DNA of 64,000 nt from Putridiphycobacter sp965230195 (GTDB lineage Bacteria > Bacteroidota > Bacteroidia > Flavobacteriales_D > Crocinitomicaceae), in NCBI GenBank assembly GCA_965230195.1, contig OZ245997.1, positions 6,868,392 to 6,932,391 of the forward strand, read 5' to 3'. Positions 1-9,252 of this stretch are shown one piece after another; within the stretch, counting starts at the first letter, position 1, and the number at the start of each line of letters is the position of its first letter. The position numbers and the translations under genes are program-made. The notes under the pieces were generated by a model. The model was given only the letters and a program-made list of their open reading frames with translations. It made no database searches and was not told the DNA's origin.

Positions 1-434
1 ATTGCGAGGTAACGCTCCAGTCGGTTAAGATTAAAATCCCTGTTGACAGATTGTAATAGAAGACCATAATTTACATTGACAGCAATAATTTGCTGATCAA
101 CCTGTTTTCCGGCTGATTTTCGCAACAGGATATTATCTCTTTCAAAAACGGCATGAATGTATGCTGTTTGAGTGTCGAATGAAGAAAAAGCAACCCAATC
201 ACCGATTGCAGGAAGGTCTATGGCAGAAGATGCACTATATCTTAAACTACCAATTATTTCAGCGTTATACTGATTATGTTCATCAGCAATGATATAACGG
301 TCACGGTTAACTTTAATAACTCTCCCAACGTCAAATTGGTCCAGGTTATTAGCATATCGGTATTTATCAAAATTAATTTTGTATCCGAGATTTAATAGGG
401 AATGGTTATCATTCCAAAATATTTTATTAAACAT
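1..434 (-). CDS. rsgA: RsgA GTPase, N-terminal part (cut by window edge)
   Basis: Translating the minus strand from the ATG at 434-432 gives an open frame of 144 codons running off the window start. It has the RsgA OB-fold pattern (IGDWVAF near residue 77) followed by RKSAGKQVDQQIIAVNVNY and NRDFNLNRLERYLA, the typical entry to the circularly permuted GTPase domain. RsgA is a GTPase that matures the 30S ribosomal subunit. The G motifs lie outside the window. A second complete, divergent RsgA is encoded at 28781-29815, so this genome has two. Family assignment is from sequence pattern; whether this copy is the housekeeping one is inference. Confidence 0.85.
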   Translation of the reverse strand, partial: MFNKIFWNDNHSLLNLGYKINFDKYRYANNLDQFDVGRVIKVNRDRYIIADEHNQYNAEIIGSLRYSASSAIDLPAIGDWVAFSSFDTQTAYIHAVFERDNILLRKSAGKQVDQQIIAVNVNYGLLLQSVNRDFNLNRLERYLA

Positions 435-767
435 TATAGTTAAAATTAAAACAGACTGTTCAGATTTTTGAACAAGTCAAAATTGTAAAACATTTAAAAG
501 CCTTCAGGCTTAAAAAACCAGCTGAATAATATGACAGGAATGACTGTAGGGAAAAAACCTAACAATAAGTCAATGACTTTACCTGTCTTTTAGACCCACG
601 CCTTATCGGCGATAATGATATGAGGAATTGAAGTGCTCATGTGGACAAATGTAATCTTTTAATTCATATTTACTGGTTCTCAGATCAAAAAAATAAGTAA
701 GAAATAATTTTAAGGGGTATATTTCCTATATTTCGCACTTTGTTCTACAATAAGCAATAATTGATTT
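435..767. other. Intergenic region between divergent genes
   Basis: This 333-bp stretch separates the leftward rsgA fragment from the rightward LuxR-TPR gene. I see no coding frame. It must hold two divergent promoters, but I could not identify a convincing TTTG-N19-TAnnTTTG pair; TATATTTC just upstream of 768 is the nearest match. Confidence 0.5.
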
Positions 768-2315
768 ATGCGTTATGTTTTTCTTGGGTTATTATTGTGT
801 GGGCTATTTACTTCTCAAATAGTTATAGCACAACAACCCTCAATAGATTCTCTTTTAACTGTTATCAGAGATAAAACGGCTCCGGATACAATTGCCATAA
901 ATGCGCGATCAGTATTAACCAAGTTGATTCACCGACAAAATCCGGATACTGCAAGAATTTTGGTTGATGAAATGCTTGATCTTTCTATCGCTGCAGATTA
1001 TCAATACGGTCAAGCAGAATCTTATGCATGGAAAGGGTATTTTTTTGATGAAGATGGTAATATTCCCGAAGCGATTGACAGCTATTTAAAAAGTCTGGAA
1101 ATTGTTGATTTGATAGGAGAGGAAGAAGGATACGCTTCGTTGTTGAATAATCTTGGTACTTTGCACCGGGATATCAATAATCATGAGCAGGCATTGGCTT
1201 ATTTCAGAGAGGCAGCAACATGTAATAAGCAAATGGACCGCAAGGGAAGTCTCTCCAATAATTATAATAATATCGGCTCTGTTTTTAGAAGGACCGAAGT
1301 CTATGACTCTGCAATGTTTTATTATGAAAAATCCTTTGAAATTAGAAAGGAGTTGGGAGAAAGGAGACGGTTTGCAGCAAGTTATATTGCCTATGGTAAT
1401 GTTTATTTTGATATGGGGAATCTGGACTCATCATTAGTTTACGAACTGAAAGCGCTTGCTATTGAAGAGGAATTTAACCTGGTAAGGAAACAAACTAATA
1501 GTCTAATAAAAATTGCATTAATCTATTCTAAAAAAGGAGAGTTTGATCAAACGGAATATTATGCTAACAGGGCTAAGGAAATAGCGAAAGAACATTACCA
1601 TCCTTTATCAATGCAGAAATTGTACAGGCTATTGTATTTGGTACATAAATCAAAAGGAAATTATCAAAAAGCATTGAACTACCATGAGGGGTATACTACT
1701 ATTTATGACAGTTTAAATGGTATAGCCAGCCAAAGGGCACTTCTGGAAAGTCAATACCGGTTCGAATACAACCAGAAAAAATTAATTGATAGCCTGGAAA
1801 AGGAAAAAATTCTGGTGCAAAATAAACTTTTAAGTGAGGAGAATGCTCACCAGACCAGTGAAATAGCAAATCAAAGGTTGTGGCTTGCTGCCAGTGCGCT
1901 CTGTGTATTATTGTTGGTGGCATTATTCATTTTTTATCAAAAGGTAGCAAAGATCAGGATGGAAGCTTTGCGATCTGAAATCAAATTACGATTGAGTGAA
2001 GTTTTGGTACTCGAATCTAAACTGAATGATACAAAAAGACAGGGACCGGTTGATCTTTCTAATTTGGATGTAAATATTGTACTTCACAACAAGTTAAGTA
2101 ACCGCGAAAGGGAGGTGCTGGATTTGTTGACATATGGCTACTCCAATAAAGAAATAGGGGAAAAGTTGTTTGTATCGGTAAATACAGTTAAAACACATAT
2201 TTTAAGTCTATACCAAAAACTAGATGTAAAAAACAGAACTCAGGCTGCTGTAAAAGGCAGCTTGTTAAAAATTCAGGAAACACAATCAGGGAATAATAAT
2301 AATCCTGACAATTAG
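768..2315 (+). CDS. TPR-repeat LuxR-family membrane regulator
   Basis: The 515-residue protein starts with a signal peptide (about 1-21, ending IAQQ). Tetratricopeptide repeats follow from about 70 to 340 (ASLLNNLGTLHRDINNHEQA and SNNYNNIGSVFRR are typical helices). A transmembrane helix lies near 373-393, then a short coiled coil and a C-terminal LuxR/GerE helix-turn-helix (LSNREREVLDLLTYGYSNKE ... NTVKTHI). Such proteins put the TPR sensor in the periplasm and the DNA-binding domain in the cytoplasm; ligand and targets are unknown. The envelope pair at 2431-3751 lies downstream in the same direction, so co-regulation is possible but not shown. Confidence 0.9.
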   Translation: MRYVFLGLLLCGLFTSQIVIAQQPSIDSLLTVIRDKTAPDTIAINARSVLTKLIHRQNPDTARILVDEMLDLSIAADYQYGQAESYAWKGYFFDEDGNIPEAIDSYLKSLEIVDLIGEEEGYASLLNNLGTLHRDINNHEQALAYFREAATCNKQMDRKGSLSNNYNNIGSVFRRTEVYDSAMFYYEKSFEIRKELGERRRFAASYIAYGNVYFDMGNLDSSLVYELKALAIEEEFNLVRKQTNSLIKIALIYSKKGEFDQTEYYANRAKEIAKEHYHPLSMQKLYRLLYLVHKSKGNYQKALNYHEGYTTIYDSLNGIASQRALLESQYRFEYNQKKLIDSLEKEKILVQNKLLSEENAHQTSEIANQRLWLAASALCVLLLVALFIFYQKVAKIRMEALRSEIKLRLSEVLVLESKLNDTKRQGPVDLSNLDVNIVLHNKLSNREREVLDLLTYGYSNKEIGEKLFVSVNTVKTHILSLYQKLDVKNRTQAAVKGSLLKIQETQSGNNNNPDN

Positions 2316-2430
2316 TTGATGGTGAAAAGAGGAAAATGAAGTTACTTTTATCTCTATAGGTTGCAGGGCTTAAATGTCAATAGTTTCATCAAATTTTATA
2401 AATTTGATAGTGAACCTAAATCCTCATAAT

Positions 2431-3255
2431 ATGACTCGGTTACTACTGATATTTGCTTTAATCATACAATATCCTGTTGTTTTGAGAGCACAAACAGGAT
2501 TAAAGCTCTGTGCGGAATACAGCTTGAATCAGTTTGAAACACAAGGAATGAACCAATTTGTTGAAACCTTTAGTGCATTTTGGGGGACAAAAATTTCAAC
2601 ACCATATCAAAGTTTTACAGGAAAAGAACTATCACATCCAAATTTTGGTGTTTCGTTTTATAAAGCTTACGGAGAAGCAGGTGAGTCCGGGTTTAGTTTA
2701 GGAACCGGTATTTTGGCCGGAAGAGGTAAGTATAGAAATGAAGCTGTGTGGTCAAACGGGGTAAAAAATGAACTGTTTATTACAGCCCGGGATATTATGT
2801 GGACGGCCAATCTGGGCTTTCATATTAAGCACAGGATTTATATTGATGGATATATTGATGCCAATATCAGGAAAGTGGAAATGGAGCACGCTACTATTTA
2901 TCAGGACGGTTCCAGAAGTTTATCCTCAGAATATAAACTTAACGGGTTTTACAACGGTACAGTAACCTCCCTTGATTATGGTCTTCAGGCAGGTATTCGA
3001 ATTCAAAAGTTCTTCTTATACATCAAACCCAGTTGGGCAATGGCCCTGGAAGCATTTGGTAAAGATTTGATTACAATACAAGACTATAATTCTAATAATT
3101 ATCCACCAAACGACTTTCCGGCTAATTATGAGGTTTATGCTACCGATCCTTTCAGTTTTGTGTCGCAGGATTTAGGTGTGAAGATAGATGATTTTGAAAA
3201 ATTCCGATTGGCAATTGGAATTGAATATTTAATAGGAAGGACAGATGAAAAATAA
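2431..3255 (+). CDS. Secreted/outer-membrane protein, function unknown
   Basis: I chose the ATG at 2431 because it gives a clean signal peptide (MTRLLLIFALIIQYPVVLRA) ending in RAQ; the longer frame from 2374 would add 19 residues in front of it. The mature protein is rich in alternating hydrophobic/aromatic strands (GFSLGTGILAGRG, LDYGLQAGIRIQKFFLYIKP), as expected of a small outer-membrane beta-barrel. It overlaps the next gene by 11 bp, which suggests co-translation. No family is recognised. Confidence 0.75.
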   Translation: MTRLLLIFALIIQYPVVLRAQTGLKLCAEYSLNQFETQGMNQFVETFSAFWGTKISTPYQSFTGKELSHPNFGVSFYKAYGEAGESGFSLGTGILAGRGKYRNEAVWSNGVKNELFITARDIMWTANLGFHIKHRIYIDGYIDANIRKVEMEHATIYQDGSRSLSSEYKLNGFYNGTVTSLDYGLQAGIRIQKFFLYIKPSWAMALEAFGKDLITIQDYNSNNYPPNDFPANYEVYATDPFSFVSQDLGVKIDDFEKFRLAIGIEYLIGRTDEK

Positions 3256-3751
3256 TCCAAAGTATTTAGTGACCCTTGCCATGGTTTTACTTTTAGCAGG
3301 GTGTAAAAAAATCGAGTTTAAGTACCCCAAACAATTAATGGGTGATTGGACTATTGTTCATTCCGAAAGAGCAATTATTAACTCAGATGGGACATTGGAT
3401 TTTTTTGAAGATAAGAAAAACGCGGGAAATTTAAAGGTATATGAACCAAACCCGTCGGCTGAAACATTTAAGGAGTTTGAATTTACCTATACCAATTTTA
3501 ATGGGCAAGGCGCTTTTTTTCATAGTTATATCTATACAGATGAAGGTGGAACAAGGATCTTTTTCTCAAAGATTTTGTGCGATTCACCATTTGAATGTGA
3601 TTTGGTTTGGACAGTGGAAGAAAATAAGAAAAACAGACAGGTTTGGGCAGCATATGGCACGTCAGATGGCTTCTTTTATCCACCAGACCGGTTTGACCCC
3701 AGTGATGATGCAACACATTTAGTTTGGAGAATCACGCTGGAACGTGATTAA
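3245..3751 (+). CDS. Lipoprotein of unknown function
   Basis: This 168-residue protein has a signal peptide with lipobox LLLAGC (Cys at about residue 20), so it should be lipid-anchored. The rest resembles a lipocalin-like stand-alone domain of Bacteroidota (LMGDWTIVHSER near the N-terminus, beta-rich body). It overlaps the end of the preceding envelope gene by 11 bp, and the two probably form a transcription unit. Specific function is not known. Confidence 0.8.
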   Translation: MKNNPKYLVTLAMVLLLAGCKKIEFKYPKQLMGDWTIVHSERAIINSDGTLDFFEDKKNAGNLKVYEPNPSAETFKEFEFTYTNFNGQGAFFHSYIYTDEGGTRIFFSKILCDSPFECDLVWTVEENKKNRQVWAAYGTSDGFFYPPDRFDPSDDATHLVWRITLERD

Positions 3752-3774
3752 ACGAATAATAGTGATGCTAAATA

Positions 3775-4809
3775 TTACATTAATATTCCTTTTTTTGATT
3801 TAATTGGTTCCGGTAAATCAGTTTCACCCAGCATCTCTCTCATGTCAATTTCTATTGTTCTGCATAGTGATAACATAGGAATATCATTAGCCATACTTTG
3901 AAATGGATTTTCACTGTAATCTCCAACAATTTCCATCATTACATAAACCCAACCAATTAAAGCAGTAACAGGAATGGACATACCAAAGGCCCAATCACCC
4001 ATTTTTAAAAGTGCAGGCATCATGCTAAACGGTAACAAAGCAATTAAAATACCAACAAATATTCTACTCATATTAGCATACTGTCGCGGTAACGGAAACT
4101 TCTTGATTCGTTCATTTTTACCTTGTAAAGCATAAAAACTTCTGAGCACTTCTACCATTTCAACATGACGGAAATCATCTATCAGCTTTCTTTCGCTCAA
4201 TTCTTTCAAATCTCTTGATTGTTCATTGATGATCTGTGTTGCTGTGTTTTTATTATTGATGAGTCGTTCAAATTCATCAGGTGGGAGATAGTTTTTTAAA
4301 TTGATTTTTGTAGCCTCGTCAGCCACTAAACCAACTCCAAATTTTTCCTGGTAAAACTGTGCTGTCTTTGCGATATGGCGACCCTGGCTAACATGTTCCC
4401 ATGAAGTAGGAATTAAAAGTTGACTTCTGTGACTGTACAGCCATGCGATATGACGATATATTAAACGTTTTTTTATTGCCGCTACCTCTTCGTTGTCGGT
4501 AGTTGGGCCTGTGAATTGATTGGTAACATATCCATCTACCATCATCCCCCAGGTTCGGCTGTCATTAACGATACCACCCCAAATTTTACGGGCTTCCCAC
4601 ATCCTGTCGTATGATTGGTTGTTTTTAAAGCCCACGTAAAAGGCCACGGCTGTACCAATAACGGAAACAGGCAACCATGGTATTTCAAATTTGATAATTT
4701 CAAAATAGTACAAGGCTGCAAATACAGTTGACAGGACTAATAACCAAATAGCATGTGGAAAAGTCCAGGTAACAATTGCACGGAATCGTAAAAATCTTTC
4801 TACTACCAT
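3775..4809 (-). CDS. Bestrophin-family membrane protein, second copy
   Basis: The 344-residue protein is of the bacterial bestrophin/UPF0187 type. It has hydrophobic helices at about 15-35 and 40-58, the motif AVAFYVGFKNNQSYDRMWEA, then RIWG-like KIWGGIVNDSR, and a C-terminal helix pair before ENPFQ and DIPMLSLCRTIE. Bestrophins form pentameric ion channels (anion- or cation-selective depending on the member). It lies 5 bp downstream of a close paralogue, so the pair is one operon and a tandem duplication. The ion carried cannot be read from the sequence. Confidence 0.9.
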   Translation of the reverse strand: MVVERFLRFRAIVTWTFPHAIWLLVLSTVFAALYYFEIIKFEIPWLPVSVIGTAVAFYVGFKNNQSYDRMWEARKIWGGIVNDSRTWGMMVDGYVTNQFTGPTTDNEEVAAIKKRLIYRHIAWLYSHRSQLLIPTSWEHVSQGRHIAKTAQFYQEKFGVGLVADEATKINLKNYLPPDEFERLINNKNTATQIINEQSRDLKELSERKLIDDFRHVEMVEVLRSFYALQGKNERIKKFPLPRQYANMSRIFVGILIALLPFSMMPALLKMGDWAFGMSIPVTALIGWVYVMMEIVGDYSENPFQSMANDIPMLSLCRTIEIDMREMLGETDLPEPIKSKKGILM

Positions 4810-4814
4810 GGCAT

Positions 4815-5852
4815 TTACATTAAAATATCGTTATGGGATTGAACCGGAGCAGGTAATTCTGTTTCACCTAACATTTCCTTCAGGTCAATTTCAATGGTTC
4901 GGCATAAGGATAACATTGGGATATCCCATAAGACACCCTGAAATGGGTTTTCTGAAAAATCTCCCACACCTTCCATCATAAAATAAACCCAGTTGATCAA
5001 TATAGTAATAGGAATGGCAACAATCAAACCATAGTCACCTCCCATTGCCATCAATTCAGGGATCATGCTAAACGGTAACAGGGCCATGAAAATAAATACA
5101 AAAATCCGGCTCATATTAGCATACTGTCGGGGTAATGGGAATTTTTTGATTCGCTCATTTTTACCCTGTAAAGTATAAAAGCTTTTGAGTACATTTCCCA
5201 TTTGCATATGACGGAAATCGTCTATGAGCCCTTCACTTCTCAATTCTCGTAAAACTCTGGATTGTTCATTAATAATTTGTGTTGCCGAATTTTTATGCTT
5301 GGCAATTCTGGTATATTCTTCTGGGCTGATAAAATCCTTCATATCAACTTTCCCGTTTTGCCGGTTAAATAATCCGGCGCCCCTTTTTTCCACTGTTCTT
5401 CTTAAACTGGCTCCTCTTTCAGTATCCTGTCCCACATGCTCCCATGAGGTTGGTACAAGTAGTTGTTTTCTATGTTGATACAGCCAGGCAATGTGTCGGT
5501 AAATTAGTCTTGTTTTAATGTCATGAATTTCTTTATCACTTTTTTTATGCTCGGCAAAATGATTGGTGATATAACCATCTACCATCATGCCCCAGGTTCG
5601 GCTGTCATTAACAATACCACCCCAAATTTTACGGGCTTCCCATAGTCGGTCGTAAGACTGGTTATTTTTAAAACCAACATAAAATGCAACAGCTGTACCA
5701 ATGACCGAAAGAGGTAACCATGGGATATTAAATTTTATAATTTCAAAATAATAAAGTGCAGCAATGCCAATAGTGCCTAAGATAAAATACTTAATTCTCG
5801 CGAATGAAAAGACAATGGTTCTAAACGAGACGAAATTTTTGGATACAATCAT
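4815..5852 (-). CDS. Bestrophin-family membrane protein, first copy
   Basis: This 345-residue protein shares the motif block AVAFYVGFKNNQSYDRLWEA, KIWGGIVNDSRTWGMMVDGY and FPLRQYANMSRIFV-like FPLPRQYANMSRIFV with the downstream paralogue. They diverge mainly in the soluble segment around residues 100-190. The start ATG (5852) follows an AT-rich leader. It is the promoter-proximal member of a two-gene unit. Because family pentamers can be homo- or heteromeric, the two products might co-assemble; that is inference. Confidence 0.9.
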   Translation of the reverse strand: MIVSKNFVSFRTIVFSFARIKYFILGTIGIAALYYFEIIKFNIPWLPLSVIGTAVAFYVGFKNNQSYDRLWEARKIWGGIVNDSRTWGMMVDGYITNHFAEHKKSDKEIHDIKTRLIYRHIAWLYQHRKQLLVPTSWEHVGQDTERGASLRRTVEKRGAGLFNRQNGKVDMKDFISPEEYTRIAKHKNSATQIINEQSRVLRELRSEGLIDDFRHMQMGNVLKSFYTLQGKNERIKKFPLPRQYANMSRIFVFIFMALLPFSMIPELMAMGGDYGLIVAIPITILINWVYFMMEGVGDFSENPFQGVLWDIPMLSLCRTIEIDLKEMLGETELPAPVQSHNDILM

Positions 5853-6087
5853 ATGATAAAAAATGAAAGTGTAAAATTAGGAATAAAATTTCTAAGTATT
5901 TATCAATGAATATTTGAGAGTAAAAGAAGGGTTCAGGTGTGATACAAATTACCTATAAAAGAAATAAAACCCCTGTATTTATTTCGAAAGACTGACGGGA
6001 CTCACTTCGATTTTCTACGTTCACTCAGTGTAATCCGGATAACTATAGAGATCTCGTCCTTCTTCTTTTTTTTTAAAACTTTAGTGC

Positions 6088-6131
6088 ACAAAAAAAGGCT
6101 CACTATAAAGCGAACCTTTTTGCGGTCTGGA
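6088..6131. repeat. Hairpin plus tRNA-Asp-tail remnant, degenerate copy
   Basis: An imperfect hairpin (AAAAAGG at 6092-6098 with CCTTTTT at 6115-6121) is followed directly by GCGGTCTGGA (6122-6131). The same order, hairpin then GCGGTCTGGA, recurs at 6446-6495, and GCGGTCTGG recurs at 35229. It is probably an old, decayed copy of the same insertion boundary. The rest of 5853-6159 holds no gene that I can see. Confidence 0.5.
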
Positions 6132-6159
6132 TCTCGGCTGAGCCGAGACGACCCCAACG

Positions 6160-6414
6160 CTATAATTCATTTTTATCAGATTGAACTAACCACTCCAAAT
6201 ATTTATGATTCTGTCTTTTGAGCATTTTTTCATATGATAATGCATTTGACTTTGAATCAAATTGCCTGATGAAAATTAGAGTCCATGGTCCTTTGTTTTT
6301 AGTATAACTACTTTTGTTATTATTATGATATTCCAGCCTTTGATTGATATCAGTTGAGTATCCTTTATAAAGTATATCATCAGAATTCTTTATGATATAA
6401 ACGAAATGGTTCAT
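6160..6414 (-). CDS. GIY-YIG nuclease-domain protein (UPF0213 type)
   Basis: The 84-residue protein is essentially one GIY-YIG domain: FVYIIKNSDDILYKGYS gives the YxI...YKGYS core, followed by DINQRLEYHNN and TLIFIRQFDSKSNALSYEKM. Small stand-alone members are common in flavobacteria, and their role is unclear. The gene sits between two copies of a hairpin plus tRNA-Asp-tail repeat (6088-6131 and 6446-6495), which suggests it is itself part of an inserted segment. Confidence 0.88.
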   Translation of the reverse strand: MNHFVYIIKNSDDILYKGYSTDINQRLEYHNNNKSSYTKNKGPWTLIFIRQFDSKSNALSYEKMLKRQNHKYLEWLVQSDKNEL

Positions 6415-6445
6415 AAACCAAAATTAAAGATAACTTCTAAAAACG

Positions 6446-6476
6446 AAAAAGGTCCACTACAATAGTGAACCTTTTT
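6446..6476. terminator. Bidirectional hairpin terminator
   Basis: AAAAAGGTCCACTA (6446-6459) pairs with TAGTGAACCTTTTT (6463-6476) with one mismatch and a 3-nt loop. A-tract and T-tract flank it, so it could terminate either strand. It abuts the tRNA-Asp tail at 6477. Confidence 0.8.
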
Positions 6477-6495
6477 GCGGTCTGGACGGGACTCG
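6477..6495 (-). repeat. tRNA-Asp 3'-end fragment; candidate attachment site (left)
   Basis: GCGGTCTGGACGGGACTCG read on the minus strand is CGAGTCCCGTCCAGACCGC, the T-arm/acceptor 3' end expected for a bacterial tRNA-Asp. Sequence after 6495 does not continue as tRNA, so this is only a tail. Sixteen of the 19 bases recur in the same orientation at 35229-35244. Tyrosine recombinases often use tRNA 3' ends as attachment sites. Confidence 0.65.
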
Positions 6496-6718
6496 TCCAA
6501 TATTTATAACTAATTAGTTTTCAAATGCTTAAATCCAAGTATTTTTGAACTGTTACCGATTTTGAAACCTTTCGGTTTAATTGGCATTGCTACAATTTAA
6601 AGAACTTGAACAGTACAAAAGTAACTATAATCAACTAATTAACACTATAAATAGTAACAAATTGCATCAAATAAAATGAGGTGGGATGCTGATTGAGTTC
6701 TGGACCAATTTTTGGCCC

Positions 6719-6919
6719 TTAGTCCAGGATGTATTGTTCGATTTCAGCTTCATTAATACCTGTGTATTCACTGAATTCTTTGATAGTGACAAACTGGTGC
6801 TGCTCTTTCTCAAAATGTCTTCTAATCTTCTGTAAGAGCTTCCGGCCATAGCGTTCACTTCTGCCTGTAATTCGTTGTACATCCTTTGGGTATATGCATA
6901 TTCGTTTCAGTCTACTCAT
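6719..6919 (-). CDS. Small conserved DNA-binding-like protein
   Basis: The 66-residue protein begins at ATG 6919 and reads IYPKDVQRITGRSERYGRKL, then a basic stretch, then FVTIKEFSEYTG and a C-terminal acidic helix. The layout, a short helix-turn-helix-like part followed by a second helical part, resembles the product of 51338-51562 in the virus-like element (ITPKDIQILNHCNIQQARIE ... VFAYCDFYKLN). It is a typical small accessory-element gene, probably regulatory; that is inference. The sequence between 6496 and 6718 holds no gene. Confidence 0.65.
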   Translation of the reverse strand: MSRLKRICIYPKDVQRITGRSERYGRKLLQKIRRHFEKEQHQFVTIKEFSEYTGINEAEIEQYILD

Positions 6920-6991
6920 TCATACTTCATCCATACTTCACCCATAGGGCCTCTGTAGCAAAGATATTGATTTCAAAGAGTAGTAAATGGG

Positions 6992-9247
6992 TTAATTGGA
7001 CAGATAGTTTCTTAAGAATTTGCCGGTATGGCTATGCTCACAATTTAGGATTTCCGCTGGAGTTCCTTCAAAAATTACTTGTCCTCCAGAGGTTCCTCCT
7101 TCTGGACCAACGTCAATAATCCAATCGGCAACATTGATGATATCCAGGCTATGTTCTATTACAATAAGTGTATTACCATTATCGACTATTTCGTTGAACA
7201 AGTCAATGATTAATGATATATCAGATAAATGGAGTCCAGTAGTTGGTTCATCAAGTATATAGATATTGCCTTCTTTGTGTAATTCACTTGCCAGTTTGAC
7301 GCGCTGGCATTCACCTCCGGATAGAGTGGATAAGGATTGTCCAAGTTTCAAGTACCCTAGTCCTACCTTTTTAAGTAACGAGAGTTTTTTTGTGATTGAT
7401 GGCTGATCAAAGAAATCTAGTGCCTGATTTATTGTAAGATCTAGTACCTCAGCTATATCTTTACCATTGTATAAGTAACCGAGTGCTTCTTGATTATATC
7501 TCTTACCCTCACACTGATCACAAACTGTTTTCACTGGATCAAGAAAGGCCATATCCATGTTAATAAATCCAACACCTTTGCACTTTGAACAGGCTCCTTT
7601 TGCATTGAAACTGAATAAAGAAGGGTCTATCTTGTTGACTTGACCAAATAGCTTTCTGATATCGTCAAATACACCCACATAGGTCGCTGGATTAGAGCGA
7701 GTAGATTTTCCTATTGGACTTTGATCGATAATTATTGAATTCGGGTATTGTCGAATAAATGCTTTGTGGATTAATGAACTCTTACCTGAGCCGGCAACAC
7801 CTGTAATACATGTAAAGATATTTTGGGGTATTGCTACTGATACATTTTTGAGATTGTTATCGTTGGCATTCTCAATAAGAAAGTGCTTAGTTGCTCTTCG
7901 ATAATTTTCCTTTTCAGGGACTCCCTTTTTTAACATTTGACCAGTTAAAGAGTTTGAACTTTTAATACCATCAAAGCTTCCTTGGTAAACAACTTCCCCA
8001 CCTGAGGAACCGGCTTTTGGGCCCATATCTACAATATGGTCTGCTATTTTAATTACATCCGGATCATGTTCTACAACTAATATTGTATTGCCTAAGTCTC
8101 TAAGGTTAATTAGCAAGTTGTTAACCAAATGAACATCCCTAGGATGGAGTCCAACACTTGGTTCATCTAATACATAAAGCATTTCAGTAAGACTATTGCC
8201 TAATTGCTTTGACAATTTAACTCTCTGGGCTTCACCCCCAGACAGAGTTGATGTTTGCCTTGATAGGTTTAAATAGCCAACACCCAAGTCGACTAAATTT
8301 TTCAATCTAAAACTTATTTGGTCTAATACCGTTGATGCTTCCTTATTGTCAATTGCAGAGATGAAATTGAAGAGTTCGTTAATCTGAAATTCAGATAGTT
8401 CGTGTATATTTTTTCCATTTATTTTAACGGACAGCGCTTTTTGATTCAATCTACTTCCATTACAAACTTCACAAGCTTTCGAGTCAATGAATCGTTCAAT
8501 GATTTTCTTTCTTCTTTTTGTTAGGCTAGTTATGTCTTTATTTAGATAACCACTATTAATCTTGGTTACTATTCCATTGAAGTTGGCATCAAAGGCTGTT
8601 TCACCCTCTCCTAGTTGAAATCTTTCGCCTTCGGCATAAAGGAGACGTTCTTTTTCTTCATCTGAATATTCGTTGAGCGGTTTGTCTCTATCAAAAAAAC
8701 CGGAAAATGCTACTATTTTCCAACCTATTGAATCAACTTTGAAATCGGGAAATTTTATTCCTCCCTCATTCAGTGATTTTGACCAATCAAACACTTTGTC
8801 CAAATCAATTTTGTTTATGGATCCAACACCACCACATGATAAACACATACCTTCCGGTTTATTGAAAGAAAATGCATTTGAAGGCCCTATGAAGTGATCT
8901 CCAATACGAGAGAATAATAACCTCATAAAGCTGCTAACCTCAGTAATAGTACCCACTGTGGATCTTGAATTACCTGTGATCCTTTTTTGCTCTAAGAGGA
9001 TCACAGGTGATAGGCCCGTAATCAAATCGTAATCCGCCTGTTCATACTTTGGTAATCTGCTTCTGGCAAATGTACTAAAGGTGTCATATAACTGTCTTTG
9101 AGCTTCAGCAGTGATAGTTTCAAAAACTAAAGACGATTTTCCCGAACCAGAAACCCCAGTAAATACTACAATTTTGTTACGAGGAATTTCAACGTCAATG
9201 TTTTTAAGATTGTTTTGACGAGCTCCTTTTATTCTGATGTAATCCAT
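6992..9247 (-). CDS. UvrA-like ABC ATPase (short class)
   Basis: At 751 residues this is shorter than canonical UvrA (about 940). Both ABC cassettes are present: Walker A GVSGSGKSS near residue 31, signature LSGGEAQRVKL, Walker B YVLDEPSVGLHPRD; then Walker A GVAGSGKSS near 480, signature LSGGECQRVKL, Walker B YILDEPTTGLH. Zinc-finger cysteine pairs occur at CLSC, CEVC, CSKC and CDQC. The shortfall falls between the first Walker A and the first signature, where full-length UvrA carries its UvrB-binding domain. Short UvrA paralogues are linked to DNA-binding drug resistance rather than to general excision repair. It forms an operon with a DHFR-like gene and an AraC regulator. Confidence 0.9.
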   Translation of the reverse strand: MDYIRIKGARQNNLKNIDVEIPRNKIVVFTGVSGSGKSSLVFETITAEAQRQLYDTFSTFARSRLPKYEQADYDLITGLSPVILLEQKRITGNSRSTVGTITEVSSFMRLLFSRIGDHFIGPSNAFSFNKPEGMCLSCGGVGSINKIDLDKVFDWSKSLNEGGIKFPDFKVDSIGWKIVAFSGFFDRDKPLNEYSDEEKERLLYAEGERFQLGEGETAFDANFNGIVTKINSGYLNKDITSLTKRRKKIIERFIDSKACEVCNGSRLNQKALSVKINGKNIHELSEFQINELFNFISAIDNKEASTVLDQISFRLKNLVDLGVGYLNLSRQTSTLSGGEAQRVKLSKQLGNSLTEMLYVLDEPSVGLHPRDVHLVNNLLINLRDLGNTILVVEHDPDVIKIADHIVDMGPKAGSSGGEVVYQGSFDGIKSSNSLTGQMLKKGVPEKENYRRATKHFLIENANDNNLKNVSVAIPQNIFTCITGVAGSGKSSLIHKAFIRQYPNSIIIDQSPIGKSTRSNPATYVGVFDDIRKLFGQVNKIDPSLFSFNAKGACSKCKGVGFINMDMAFLDPVKTVCDQCEGKRYNQEALGYLYNGKDIAEVLDLTINQALDFFDQPSITKKLSLLKKVGLGYLKLGQSLSTLSGGECQRVKLASELHKEGNIYILDEPTTGLHLSDISLIIDLFNEIVDNGNTLIVIEHSLDIINVADWIIDVGPEGGTSGGQVIFEGTPAEILNCEHSHTGKFLRNYLSN

Positions 9248-9252
9248 GAAGG